Assembly (NCBI RefSeq): GCF_900113015.1
Contig: NZ_FONV01000005.1
Location: 496,001 to 560,000 of the forward strand
Source: Actinoplanes philippinensis
GTDB taxonomy: Bacteria > Actinomycetota > Actinomycetes > Mycobacteriales > Micromonosporaceae
DNA length: 64,000 nt
Direction of reading: 5' to 3'
The position numbers and the translations under genes are program-made. The notes under the pieces were generated by a model. It saw only the letters and a program-made list of their open reading frames with translations, ran no database searches and was not told where the DNA came from. Of this stretch, positions 41,359 to 50,673 are shown one piece after another. The number at the start of each line of letters is the position of its first letter. Within the stretch, counting starts at the first letter, position 1.

Positions 41359-44205
41359 ATGGCAGTCGACACGACAGCTCCCGGCCCGCGCGCGGCGAGC
41401 CGCTGGGCCCGCCACAGCGTCGCGGCCGGCGCTGTCCTGGCCATCCTGATCGCGCTGGTGGCCGCGAGCCCCGGCGGACCCGGCACGGCCCGGGCGGTGA
41501 CCGCCTGGGGCCTGCTCGGGGCGTCGTCGGCCGCGGCGGCCGGCTGCCTCTGGCGCTCCCGTGGCTTCACCGGACGGGCCCGCTGGGGGTGGACGCTGCT
41601 CGCCGCCGGGGTGTTCCTCTGGGGTCTCGGCCAGTTCGGCTGGTTCACCCAGTGGCCGGTCGCCGGCGTGACCCGCAACCTGTTCCCGGCACTCGCCACC
41701 CCCGGGTTGATCGGGCTGGTGGTCCTGATCCCGGCCGGGGTGCTGAGCCTGCCGAGCGCCTCCCAGCCCCTCGCGAACCGGATCCGCAGCGTCCTCGACG
41801 GCCTGCTGATCGCCGCGTCCCTGGTCCTGGTCGCCTGGATCTTCGTGATGGACCCGCGGCTCCGCGACGGCGCCCCGCACCCGGGGGTCTACTTCACACT
41901 CCTCTTCCCGCTGACCGACATCGTGCTCGCCACCATCCTGGCGTACATGCTGCCCCGGCAGCGCCGGCACCACGGCTGCGGCGCCGACCTGGCGTTCTTC
42001 GGCACCGGCATGGTCGCCTTCGCGATCACCGACGTCGGGCACGTCTACCTGGAGCTGATCGGCGACTTCCGGGCCGCGCCGCTGGTGCACGTGCCCTCGC
42101 TGGCCGGGTACGCCCTGATCCTGATGGGCGCGCTCCGCCCGCGCGAGCGCGACGCCACCCCGCTGGACCTGCCGCCCGGCGTCTGGCACACCGCGGTCAT
42201 GGTGCCGTACCTCGCGGTGCTGGCGGCCCTCGGGTCGAGCGTGATGTTCCACCTGCACACCGGGCACAGCCACCCGTTCGTCAACTACACCCGCTCCTTC
42301 CTGATCCTGCTCATCGTCGGCCGGCAGCTGCTCACCCAGCTGGAGAACCGGGCCCTCACCCGTACGCTGGAGAGCCGCGTCGCCGAACGCACCGGCGAGC
42401 TGCACGCCCGGGAGCAGTGGTTCGAGGCGCTGATCCGGCACAGCTCCGACGTGGTCACCGTGATCGACGCGGACGGCGTGATCCGTTACCAGAGCGAGTC
42501 GGTGCGCCGGGTCTTCGGCTACCCGCCGGAGTCGTTCGCCGGGCGCCGCTACACCGACCTGGTCGACGCCGAGGTGGCGCACCGGCTGGCCCAGGCGATG
42601 CGCCAGGTCGCCGCCCGCCCGTTCGCCGACGTGACGCTCGAGGTCGTGCACACCCACGTCGACGGCGGCGAACGCCCCTCCGAGGTGATCATCACGAACC
42701 TGGTGGACGACCCGCACGTGGCCGGCTTCGTCCTCAACACCCGCGACATCAGCGAGCGCATGGAGCTGCAGGAACAGCTCATGCACGAGGCGTACCACGA
42801 CTCCCTGACCCGGCTCGGCAACCGCGCGCTGTTCCGGGAGCGGGCCGCGACCGCGATGCGCGCCGACGGCGCGGTCACCGTGCTGCACCTCGACCTGGAC
42901 GGCTTCAAGCGCATCAACGACAGCCTCGGCCACCTGGCCGGCGACCAGCTGCTGGTGCAGGTCGCCGACCGGTTGCGCGGCTGCGTCCGGGACGGCGACC
43001 TGGTGGCCCGCTTCGGCGCCGACGAGTTCGGCGTGCTGCTGCTCGGTGAGGACGAGAGCGGCGCCGAGCCGGTGGCCCGGCGCCTCCTCGACGACCTGGA
43101 CGCCCCGGTGATGTTCGGCGAGCGCCAGATCCACGTCCGAGCCAGCATCGGCCTGGCCGGCACCCCCTCCACCGTCCCCACGTCCGCCGACTCCTCCACC
43201 GGCCTCCCCTCCGCCGCCGTTTCCTCCGTCCTGCCCGAGGGATCCGCCGCCGCCGTTTCCTCCGCCCTGCCCGAGGGGTCCGCCGCCTCCGGTGGGGCCG
43301 CCGACAGCCCCGGCGATCGGGCCGAGCAGTTGATGCGCAACGCGGACCTGGCCATGCACCACGCCAAGGCGAGCGGCGGCGGCATCTTCTCCGGCTATCA
43401 CCCCCGCATGCGCGAGGGCCTGGTCGACCGCCTGGAACTCGAGTCCGACCTGCGCTCCGCCCTGGAGAACGGCGGCCTGCGCCTGCACTACCAGCCCACC
43501 GTGGACCTGGCCACCAGCGAGGTGATCGGCTTCGAGGCGCTGGTCCGCTGGCCGCACCCGACCCGCGGCATGATCAACCCGCTCGACTTCATCCCTATCG
43601 CCGAGGCCACCGGCCTGATCGTGCCGCTGGGCCGCTGGGTCCTCCACGAGGCGTGCCGCCAGGCGGTCGAATGGGGCGCCGCCGGCGACGGCCGCCCGCC
43701 GAAGATGTCGGTGAACGTCTCGGTCCGCCAGTTCGACCGCGCCGACCTGTCCGAGATGGTCACCCAGGTGCTGGCCGAGACCGGCATGCCCGCCGACCGC
43801 CTGTGCCTGGAGATGACCGAGAGCGTCCTGATGACCGACACCGAGGCCAACCTGGAACAGCTGCTGCGCCTCAAGGCGCTCGGCCTCACCCTCGCCATCG
43901 ACGACTTCGGAACCGGCTACTCGTCGCTCGCCTACCTGCGCCGCTTCCCGGTCGACACCCTCAAGATCGACCGCTCGTTCGTGGAACGTCTCGGCATCAT
44001 CGCCGACGACACCGCGCTCACCGACACCATCGTCCGCCTGGGCAAGAGCCTCGGCATGGCCACGGTGGCCGAGGGCATCGAGGAGTTCGGCCAGCTCGCG
44101 GCCCTGCGCGAGATGGGCTGCGGCTTCGCCCAGGGCTACTACTTCTCCCGGCCGGTCCCGGCAGCCGAGGCTGGCCGGCTCTTCCTCGAAGGAGCAAACG
44201 CCTGA
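41359..44205 (+). CDS. membrane PAS-GGDEF-EAL protein (c-di-GMP turnover)
   Basis: A 948-residue protein with about 8 to 9 N-terminal helices (about 20-330), a coiled linker, a PAS domain (about 350-470), GGDEF (about 475-670) and EAL (about 680-940). The GGDEF signature is GADEF (553-557), with Ala replacing the second Gly; the RxxD inhibitory site RDGD (544-547) is intact, so cyclase activity is uncertain. The EAL domain keeps the catalytic set: E726 in FEALVRW, NVSVRQF, EMTESVL, the IDDFGTGYSSL loop, LKIDRSFV and EGIEE. It therefore should hydrolyse c-di-GMP. About 50 residues of Ser/Ala/Pro low complexity with a duplicated SS[VA]LPEGSAA are inserted in the GGDEF domain (about 601-653). 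Confidence 0.93.
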   Translation: MAVDTTAPGPRAASRWARHSVAAGAVLAILIALVAASPGGPGTARAVTAWGLLGASSAAAAGCLWRSRGFTGRARWGWTLLAAGVFLWGLGQFGWFTQWPVAGVTRNLFPALATPGLIGLVVLIPAGVLSLPSASQPLANRIRSVLDGLLIAASLVLVAWIFVMDPRLRDGAPHPGVYFTLLFPLTDIVLATILAYMLPRQRRHHGCGADLAFFGTGMVAFAITDVGHVYLELIGDFRAAPLVHVPSLAGYALILMGALRPRERDATPLDLPPGVWHTAVMVPYLAVLAALGSSVMFHLHTGHSHPFVNYTRSFLILLIVGRQLLTQLENRALTRTLESRVAERTGELHAREQWFEALIRHSSDVVTVIDADGVIRYQSESVRRVFGYPPESFAGRRYTDLVDAEVAHRLAQAMRQVAARPFADVTLEVVHTHVDGGERPSEVIITNLVDDPHVAGFVLNTRDISERMELQEQLMHEAYHDSLTRLGNRALFRERAATAMRADGAVTVLHLDLDGFKRINDSLGHLAGDQLLVQVADRLRGCVRDGDLVARFGADEFGVLLLGEDESGAEPVARRLLDDLDAPVMFGERQIHVRASIGLAGTPSTVPTSADSSTGLPSAAVSSVLPEGSAAAVSSALPEGSAASGGAADSPGDRAEQLMRNADLAMHHAKASGGGIFSGYHPRMREGLVDRLELESDLRSALENGGLRLHYQPTVDLATSEVIGFEALVRWPHPTRGMINPLDFIPIAEATGLIVPLGRWVLHEACRQAVEWGAAGDGRPPKMSVNVSVRQFDRADLSEMVTQVLAETGMPADRLCLEMTESVLMTDTEANLEQLLRLKALGLTLAIDDFGTGYSSLAYLRRFPVDTLKIDRSFVERLGIIADDTALTDTIVRLGKSLGMATVAEGIEEFGQLAALREMGCGFAQGYYFSRPVPAAEAGRLFLEGANA

Positions 44206-44361
44206 TTCGGTACGGCCACGCAGAGTCCCGCCGAGCCCCGCGAGGCAGCCGGCCCGTCCCGGCCGGCCCGCGCCCGCCGGGCCGAGGCGATCCGTCACGC
44301 ATGGTAACCAATCCGGAGCGCTCACCATCACAGGTCTTGTGGTGGGCTGCTCCGGGGTGGA

Positions 44362-44367
44362 TAGGGT
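44362..44367 (+). promoter_or_regulatory. candidate -10 box of leaderless PPOX gene
   Basis: TAGGGT lies 6 bases ahead of the ATG at 44374, and no Shine-Dalgarno is present. Confidence 0.5.
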
Positions 44368-44373
44368 GGCGGG

Positions 44374-44814
44374 ATGGGTGCGCTCGAGGACGCGTGGGGA
44401 CTGAGCCGGGACGAGACCGGGCTGGCCATCGTGTCGACAGTGCGGGCCGATCAGACCGTGCAGTCGACACTGGTCAACACGGGCCTTGTCGGACATCCGG
44501 CAGACGGGACACCGGTGCTGGCGTTCGTCACCTACGGGGCGGTGAAACTGCGGAACCTCCGCGAGCGGCCACAGATCGCGGTGGCGTTCCGGAGCGGCTG
44601 GCGCTATGCGACGGTCGAGGGGCGGGCGCTGCTGGCCGGGCCGGATGATCCACAGCCCTGGCTCGATCCGGAACGCCTCCGGCTGCTGCTGCGCGAGATC
44701 TTCACGGCCGCCGGCGGGACGCATGACGACTGGCCCGCCTACGACCGGACCATGGTGGAGCAGCGGCGCACGGCGGTGCTGGTCATCCCGGCACGGATCT
44801 ATCCGGGCAGCTGA
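44374..44814 (+). CDS. PPOX-class F420/flavin-dependent oxidoreductase
   Basis: A 146-residue split-barrel protein of the pyridoxamine-phosphate-oxidase-like class that in actinobacteria usually binds F420 or FMN. The opening TGLAIVSTVRADQTVQSTLV strand pair, then VTYGAVKLRNLRERPQIAVAF (cofactor phosphate binding), YATVEGRALL and the closing AVLVIPARIYP follow the family pattern. It is a monocistronic gene between the GGDEF-EAL and LLM genes. Substrate unknown. Confidence 0.85.
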   Translation: MGALEDAWGLSRDETGLAIVSTVRADQTVQSTLVNTGLVGHPADGTPVLAFVTYGAVKLRNLRERPQIAVAFRSGWRYATVEGRALLAGPDDPQPWLDPERLRLLLREIFTAAGGTHDDWPAYDRTMVEQRRTAVLVIPARIYPGS

Positions 44815-45167
44815 CCGGGCGGCCGCACGTTCGCCGGTGACCAGCCGCTTCCGCCCGAGAGCCGCCTTGTCGGCCGCGCCCCGCGCCCTCGTCGCGGTGT
44901 CCGGCAGCGCATCCTCCTGATCCGTACGAAATGATCCGCGAAGAGCGACCCGCAACGATCGCGAGCACCCCGCCGGCCCGGACCGGCTCGCCCTGACGGC
45001 GACCCACGCCAGCCATGGCCGGCCGGGAGCGTTCCGCGGACCCGGACCGGCTCGCCTTCGCCTCCGGGGACGCCGGGCGGGCGCGAGCGGGTGGCCGGAG
45101 AGTGAGATGCGACGCGTGGCCGGCGGTCGCGGGACGGGGAGCGGCCGCGGCGGTTAGGTTGCTTTTC
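44815..45167. other. intergenic region without recognised gene
   Basis: A 353-base gap. It contains the promoter of the LLM gene at its end and a short direct repeat, CCGGACCGGCTCGCC, at about 44980 and 45040. Otherwise nothing identifiable. Confidence 0.4.
45155..45160 (+). promoter_or_regulatory. candidate -10 box of leaderless LLM gene
   Basis: TAGGTT lies 7 bases ahead of the ATG at 45168, so the transcript probably starts at or next to the start codon. Confidence 0.5.
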
Positions 45168-46073
45168 ATGCTGATCAGTTTCGGTTGTCCGGTGTCGGGC
45201 GCGTGGGCGCAGCCGGAGACGTTGACCCTGATTGCGCGGCAGGCCGAGGAGTTGGGGTATCACGGGCTCTGGGCGTTTCAGCGGCTGCTCGTCGGCCGGG
45301 GGCAGGATCTTGCGCCGGCCTATCACAGCGTGCTGGACCCGGTTGTCGCGCTGACCTGGGCGGCCGCCGCCACGTCGCGGATCCGGCTGGGCGTGTCGGT
45401 GATCAACCTGCCGTATGTGGCGCCGGCCTACCTGGCCAAGCAGGCGAGTTCGCTGGATCGGCTGTCCGGCGGGCGGTTCGATCTGGGGCTGGGGACCGGC
45501 TGGTCGGAGGCCGAGTTCACCGCGACCGGGTCGGATCCGAACCCGCGCGGGCCGCGCACCGAGGAGTATCTGGCGGCCTTGACGGCGCTGTTCAGCGGCG
45601 AGGAGGCGGAGTTCGGCGGGCGTTTCTACCGGGTTCCGGCGAGCCGGATGCTGCCGGCGCCGGCGCAGGCGGGTGGCCCTCCGGTGCTGCTCGGCGGGAC
45701 GGCGGACGCGGCGTTGCGCCGGGCCGGGCGGATCGCGGCGGGGTGGGTGAGCAGCAGCCGGACCACGCTGCCGGAGATCGCGCGCGGTGTCCGGATCGTC
45801 CGGGAGGCCGCGGAGTCGGCGGGGCGCGATCCGGACTCGCTGCGTATCGTGGTCCGGGGTGTCGTGCAGCCCGGGCGGCGGGACGAGTCGATCCCGCTCT
45901 CCGGGGACTGGGCGCAGATCCGCGCGGGCGCGGAGAGGTACGCTGAGGCAGGCGCGACCGAACTGTTCTACGAACCCAACTGGGATCCGCGTATCGGCGG
46001 GCTCGACGCCGACCCGCGAGTGGCCGCGGAGCTCGGTGCGGAAGTTCTCGCCGGGCTCGCTCCGCACCACTGA
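45168..46073 (+). CDS. LLM-class F420-dependent oxidoreductase
   Basis: A 301-residue luciferase-like TIM barrel. The early ETLTLIARQAEELGYHGLW strand-helix, RIRLGVSVINLPYVAP, the SGGRFDLGLGTGWSEAEF motif around the flavin/F420 pocket and the PPVLLGGTADAALRRAG segment all follow the LLM family. The start at 45168 is supported by the barrel's first strand (MLISFG) and the -10 spacing. The gene stands alone, so the substrate is unknown. Confidence 0.88.
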   Translation: MLISFGCPVSGAWAQPETLTLIARQAEELGYHGLWAFQRLLVGRGQDLAPAYHSVLDPVVALTWAAAATSRIRLGVSVINLPYVAPAYLAKQASSLDRLSGGRFDLGLGTGWSEAEFTATGSDPNPRGPRTEEYLAALTALFSGEEAEFGGRFYRVPASRMLPAPAQAGGPPVLLGGTADAALRRAGRIAAGWVSSSRTTLPEIARGVRIVREAAESAGRDPDSLRIVVRGVVQPGRRDESIPLSGDWAQIRAGAERYAEAGATELFYEPNWDPRIGGLDADPRVAAELGAEVLAGLAPHH

Positions 46074-46700
46074 TGGACCGCCAATGCGCCGGCCGTAATC
46101 GGGCGTCGATAAATGCGCGATCTTGTTGCCGGCCACGACTACGGAACGTTCATCGGCTCGCGCCGATGGAGGTTCGAAATCGGAAACCGCTGGGAAACAG
46201 TACGGCCGCACGCGACCCTCACCAGGGGCGGTAACTCTCCGCAACTGCAAGAACGCATAAGCGCGGTAAACCCGACATTCTCAGCCCTCCGGTCGTTTCG
46301 CCGCATGGAAGATGGCGTTTTTACCCCCAAAATGGGTTCTTATGACCCACGCACTCGGCGCACGATATGACCCAGGCCTTATGGCAGCGATCCCGTTCCG
46401 TTACCGGATCGATGCGTCAACACATTTCTCGGCCTGCGGATCTCGGATAAATTTCTGAACCGCGGCAGACGAATACGGCTCACATAGCGCCAGTGGGGCG
46501 CGTCCACGGGGGAGGGATTGGTGCGTGGTACAACCAACTATCGACCCCGGCCGCACGCCGACGATCCTGAAGCGCATCGAGCGCCCGCCGTCACGACGAC
46601 GGGCCGAGTCGACCCGCCCGGGAACGGGCAGGACCCGCCTCGCCACCGCGAGTGACAGGTTCGTTTCGCGATCAAGTCCGCTACGAGGAGACACCGCATC
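46074..46700. other. 627-base intergenic region with AT-richer part, upstream of peptide transporter
   Basis: About 46080-46500 is clearly richer in A and T than the rest of the window. A TAAATT hexamer at about 46452 is a possible -10 box, which would leave a leader of about 240 bases. An 85-codon frame at 46113-46370 has no ribosome binding site or family and is probably not a gene. No known riboswitch or tRNA was recognised. Confidence 0.45.
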
Positions 46701-47723
46701 ATGAGCAACACCCCGGCCACCGCCGACTCACGCTCACCAGGCACCGAGGACACGGCGGTAGCGGTTCTCCAGCCCGATACGGCTGCGAAGGCATTCGTCG
46801 GCCGCTCGCCGGGCCAGCTCGCGTGGATCCGTCTCAAGCGGGACCGGACCGCGTTCGCCAGCTTCATCACCGTCCTGTTCTTCATCCTGATCTCCCTGCT
46901 GGCCCCGCTGATCTCCAAGCTGTACGGGATCACCGCGACCGAGGGCTTCAGCGAGAAACTGAACTACCAGGGCCTGCCGACCGGCTACCTGGGCGGCATC
47001 AGCGGCGAGCACTGGCTGGGCCTGGAGGCCGGCATCGGCCGTGACCTGTTCATGCAGCTGATCTTCGGCATGCGCACGTCGCTGGTCATCGCCTTCCTCT
47101 CCGCGATCATCTCGATCGTGCTCGGCGTGGTGCTCGGCATCGTCTCCGGCTACTTCGGCGGCTGGGTCGACCAGGCTCTCACCTGGTTCACCGACTTCAT
47201 GCTGGCGTTCCCGTTCCTGGTCTTCGCCCTGGCGATCATCCCGATCATCAACACCGCCGCCTACGACGTGGGCGAGGAGGTCCCCGGCACGTTCCGGGTG
47301 TCCGTGATCATCGGCGTGTTCGCTCTGTTCGGCTGGATGACGACGGCCCGTCTGGTCCGCGGCCAGATCCTGTCGCTGCGCGAGCGGGAGTACGTGGAGG
47401 CCGCCCGGGCCGCCGGCGCGAGCAGCACGCACATCCTGTTCAAGCAGCTCCTCCCGAACATCTGGGCGCCGATCCTGGTCTCCTTCTCTCTGGCGCTGCC
47501 GGGCTTCATCGCCGCCGAGGCCGCGCTGTCCTTCCTGAACATCGGTGTCGTGGAGCCCACTCCCGACCTCGGCCGGCTGGTCTACTACGGCCGCCAGTGG
47601 CTGGGCACCCCGGACTGGGCCTACTTCCTGATCCCCGCGTCGGCCGTCTTCATCGCGGTCCTCGCGTTCAACCTGCTGGGCGACTCGCTTCGCGACGCAC
47701 TCGATCCCAAGTCGTCGAAGTGA
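46701..47723 (+). CDS. dppC: peptide/nickel ABC transporter permease, DppC/OppC type
   Basis: A 340-residue permease. An N-terminal cytoplasmic tail and QLAWIRLKRDRTAFASFI lead into six helices. The EAA loop that docks on the ATPases is YVEAARAAGASSTHILFKQLLPN, and the close is SFLNIGVVEPTPDLGRLV as in DppC. It is the first gene of a C-A-B-D-F transporter locus; GAGGAG precedes the ATG. The symbol is family-level: whether the substrate is di- or oligopeptides or a metal complex cannot be told. Confidence 0.9.
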   Translation: MSNTPATADSRSPGTEDTAVAVLQPDTAAKAFVGRSPGQLAWIRLKRDRTAFASFITVLFFILISLLAPLISKLYGITATEGFSEKLNYQGLPTGYLGGISGEHWLGLEAGIGRDLFMQLIFGMRTSLVIAFLSAIISIVLGVVLGIVSGYFGGWVDQALTWFTDFMLAFPFLVFALAIIPIINTAAYDVGEEVPGTFRVSVIIGVFALFGWMTTARLVRGQILSLREREYVEAARAAGASSTHILFKQLLPNIWAPILVSFSLALPGFIAAEAALSFLNIGVVEPTPDLGRLVYYGRQWLGTPDWAYFLIPASAVFIAVLAFNLLGDSLRDALDPKSSK

Positions 47724-47822
47724 CCGGCCGGAACTGAAACACAACTGAAAACGGTACTTCCGCTCGTGCCGCGGCGGGTCGCGTGGCCCAGGCACGTATC
47801 GGTTGAGAGAAGGAGAACCTAA

Positions 47823-49565
47823 GTGCGACGCAAGTTCGGAGCGCTGCCCGTCGGCGTTCTGGCGGTTGCCCTTGTTGCCAGCGGTTGTTCGGAGACCACG
47901 AACGAAACCCCCGGCGGCGGCAACACGCAGAACGTGGTGCAGACCGGCACTATCGCAACCGACCCCGCGGAATCGCAGGGGCCGGCCAAGGCTGTCGAGG
48001 GCGCCACGAAGGGTGGCGTCGTCAAGCTCCTCCACGCGGCGGAGTTCGAGCACCTCGACCCTCAGAAGATCTACGTCTCTGACTCGCTGTCCATGGCGAC
48101 CCAGTTCGCCCGTACCCTCACCGGGTACAAGGAGGACGGCAAGGGCAACCTGAAGCTGGTCGGCGACCTCGCCACCAACGCGGGTGAGGACGTCAACGGC
48201 GACTGCAAGGTGTGGAAGTACACCCTGAAGGACGGCCTGAAGTTCGAGGACGGCACGCCGATCACCGGCGCCGACGTCGTCTACGGCATCTCGCGCTCGT
48301 TCGACCCCGACTGGGGCATGGGCCCGCTGTACATCCAGCAGTGGCTGACCGACGCGGTGGAGTACAACACCACCTACAAGGGCCCGTTCAAGAGCCCCGG
48401 CGCCGAGGTTCCCGGCCTCAAGGCCGACGGCAACGTGATCACCTTCACGTTCCCGAAGCCGCAGTGTGAGACCCCGTTCGCGGTGGCCATGCCCACCACG
48501 GCGCCGGTCCCGAAGGCGAAGGACACCAAGGGCGACTACGACCGCAAGCCGGTCTCCTCTGGTCCGTACATGATCAAGGAACACGCGTACGACCAGTACA
48601 TCGACTTCGTTCGCAACCCCAACTGGGACCCGGCGACCGACCCGATCCGTAACGCGTACATGGACGGCATCCGGGTCGAGTTCGGCATCGACGCCGAGAC
48701 CGGCGCCAACCGGATCGTCGCCGACGCCGCCGAGGACCAGACCGCGTTCATCTGGGCGAACGTGCCCGCCGCGGTGCTGTCCAAGACCACCAGCGACCCG
48801 AAGGTCAAGGAGCGCGTCAAGTCCGGCGCCTCGCAGTACGTCGAGTACATGTGGATCAACACCGACCGGGTCAAGGACCTGAAGGTGCGCCAGGCGCTCA
48901 ACTACGCCGTCGACCGTGACGCGATCATCAAGGTCCGTGGCGGTATCGACCAGTTCGGCTCGACCATCACCTCGCCGACCATCGGTGGCTACCAGAACTA
49001 CAACGCCTACGACGGTGGCCAGTCCGGCAACCCGGAGAAGGCGAAGGAGCTGCTCGGCGGCAAGTCGATCAAGCTGACCTACGCGTTCCCGAACGTCCCG
49101 GTGCGTCAGCAGATGGCGGCGAAGTCCAAGGAGGTCTACGCCAAGGCCGGTATCGAGCTGGTTCTGACCCCGCTCGACCCCGCGACCTACTACGACAGCG
49201 TCGGCACCAAGGGCAACCAGTACGACCTGATCCGTGGTGGCTGGGGCGCCGACTGGCCGTCCTCCTCGACCGTCATCCCGGCTCTGCTCGACGGCCGCAC
49301 CATCCGTGACAAGGGCAACCAGAACCTCGCCTACTTCAACGAGGACGAGGTCAACAAGGAGATCGACCGGATCAAGGGTCTGAAGGTCGCCGAGGCGGCC
49401 CCGGCCTGGGCCGCGCTCGACAAGCTCATCATGGAGAAGTACGCGCCGCTGGTTCCGCAGTACTACATCGGGACCTACGAGATCACCGGCTCCAAGATCG
49501 GTGGCACGTTCCTGAGCGACTCGTTCAGCCACCTGACCCTCAACACCATGTTCGTCAAGCCGTAA
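47823..49565 (+). CDS. dppA: peptide-binding lipoprotein, DppA/OppA type
   Basis: A 580-residue lipoprotein. The signal ends in lipobox LVASGC, followed by a Thr/Asn/Gly linker. The SBP_bac_5 body shows GGVVKLLHAAEFEHLDPQ, LKDGLKFEDGTPITGADVVY (the family signature) and VRQALNYAVDRDAIIK. The GTG at 47823 has AAGGAG upstream. Codon use includes more GGT/CGT-type codons than its neighbours, as is common in highly expressed binding proteins. A strong intercistronic hairpin follows. Confidence 0.92.
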   Translation: MRRKFGALPVGVLAVALVASGCSETTNETPGGGNTQNVVQTGTIATDPAESQGPAKAVEGATKGGVVKLLHAAEFEHLDPQKIYVSDSLSMATQFARTLTGYKEDGKGNLKLVGDLATNAGEDVNGDCKVWKYTLKDGLKFEDGTPITGADVVYGISRSFDPDWGMGPLYIQQWLTDAVEYNTTYKGPFKSPGAEVPGLKADGNVITFTFPKPQCETPFAVAMPTTAPVPKAKDTKGDYDRKPVSSGPYMIKEHAYDQYIDFVRNPNWDPATDPIRNAYMDGIRVEFGIDAETGANRIVADAAEDQTAFIWANVPAAVLSKTTSDPKVKERVKSGASQYVEYMWINTDRVKDLKVRQALNYAVDRDAIIKVRGGIDQFGSTITSPTIGGYQNYNAYDGGQSGNPEKAKELLGGKSIKLTYAFPNVPVRQQMAAKSKEVYAKAGIELVLTPLDPATYYDSVGTKGNQYDLIRGGWGADWPSSSTVIPALLDGRTIRDKGNQNLAYFNEDEVNKEIDRIKGLKVAEAAPAWAALDKLIMEKYAPLVPQYYIGTYEITGSKIGGTFLSDSFSHLTLNTMFVKP

Positions 49566-49582
49566 CAGTCTCTCCAGTCACA

Positions 49583-49621
49583 CCGGTGGGATGATCGCGC
49601 AACCCGCGGTCATCCCACCGG
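49583..49621 (+). other. intercistronic stem-loop between binding protein and permease genes
   Basis: A 12-bp perfect stem CCGGTGGGATGA / TCATCCCACCGG with a 15-base loop, not followed by a T run. Such hairpins after a binding-protein gene usually shield the upstream message from 3' decay or partly terminate, giving more binding protein than permease. Confidence 0.7.
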
Positions 49622-49652
49622 CCGTGGCCAGTCAAGAGGAATGTAGAGAACC

Positions 49653-50642
49653 GTGCTCCGCTTCCTGATCAAGCGCCTGCTACTGGCGGCGACAACGCTG
49701 GTGGCCATCTCCATCGTCACCTTCCTCCTGTTCTTCGCGGTGCCCTCGAGCCCGGCGTGGACCCAGTGCGGGCGTAACTGCTCCCCCGAGCGGATCGCTC
49801 AGGTCGAGCAGAGTCTCGGTCTCGATCAGCCGATCACCAAGCAGTACACAGACTTCGTGAAGGGCGTCTTCGTCGGACGCACCATCGACGACGCCGGCAC
49901 CATCCGTGAGTGCACCGCCCCGTGCCTCGGATACTCCTTCCGTAGCAAGGAGCCCGTCACCGACACCATCGAGCGGTCGCTCCCCGTCACGATCAGCATC
50001 GTGGCCGGTGCGATGGTGGTGTTCCTGACGGTCGGCATCGGGCTCGGCATGCTGGCCGCGCTGAAGAAGGGCACGGTCTTCGACCGGGTCGCGATCGGCG
50101 CCTCCGTGGGCTTCGCCTCCACCCAGACCTACACGCTCGGTGGTGTGCTGCTCCTGCTGCTGGTCTACTCGACCGGCATCCTGCCGAACCCGCACTACAC
50201 CCCGTTGACCGAGAACCCGCTCGACTGGGCCGGCGGCATGCTCCTCCCCTGGATCACGCTCGGCCTGATCAACTCGGCGCTGTACGCCCGGCTCTCCCGC
50301 GCGCAGATGATCGAGACGCTGCAGGAGGACTTCGTCCGGACGGCGCGGGCCAAGGGCCTGTCCCCCCGGGTGGTCAACCGGCGCCACGCGCTGCGCGCCG
50401 CGATCACCCCGATCATCACGATCGCCGGTGTCGACCTGGGCGCCTACCTCGGCGGCGTGGTCATCACTGAGAGTGTGTTCAGCCTCAACGGCATCGGGCG
50501 CGAGGCCGCCCAGGCGGTCTCCGACCTGAACCTCCCGCTGGTCATGGCCACCGTCCTGCTGGCGGCGTTCTTCATCGTCGCCATGAACATCATCGTCGAC
50601 ATGCTCTACGCGGTGATCGACCCCCGCGTGCGACTCGGCTGA
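49653..50642 (+). CDS. dppB: peptide/nickel ABC transporter permease, DppB/OppB type
   Basis: A 329-residue permease. The start MLRFLIKRLLLAATTLVAIS is the typical DppB N-terminal helix, followed by a periplasmic loop with two close cysteine pairs (CGRNC and CTAPC), six helices in total, the EAA loop DFVRTARAKGLSPRVVNRRHA and the closing DMLYAVIDPRVRLG. GTG start. It partners the DppC-type permease of this locus. Confidence 0.92.
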   Translation: MLRFLIKRLLLAATTLVAISIVTFLLFFAVPSSPAWTQCGRNCSPERIAQVEQSLGLDQPITKQYTDFVKGVFVGRTIDDAGTIRECTAPCLGYSFRSKEPVTDTIERSLPVTISIVAGAMVVFLTVGIGLGMLAALKKGTVFDRVAIGASVGFASTQTYTLGGVLLLLLVYSTGILPNPHYTPLTENPLDWAGGMLLPWITLGLINSALYARLSRAQMIETLQEDFVRTARAKGLSPRVVNRRHALRAAITPIITIAGVDLGAYLGGVVITESVFSLNGIGREAAQAVSDLNLPLVMATVLLAAFFIVAMNIIVDMLYAVIDPRVRLG

Positions 50643-50673
50643 GCCGTCCAGAGATGACGTGGAAAGAAGCGAA

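Noticed and set aside
46165..46200. GGTTCGAAATC resembling a tRNA T-arm
   Set aside because: No flanking 5-bp T-stem, acceptor or anticodon arm can be built around it.
46113..46370. 85-codon frame in the AT-richer intergenic region
   Set aside because: No ribosome binding site, no -10 at leaderless spacing, no recognisable domain.
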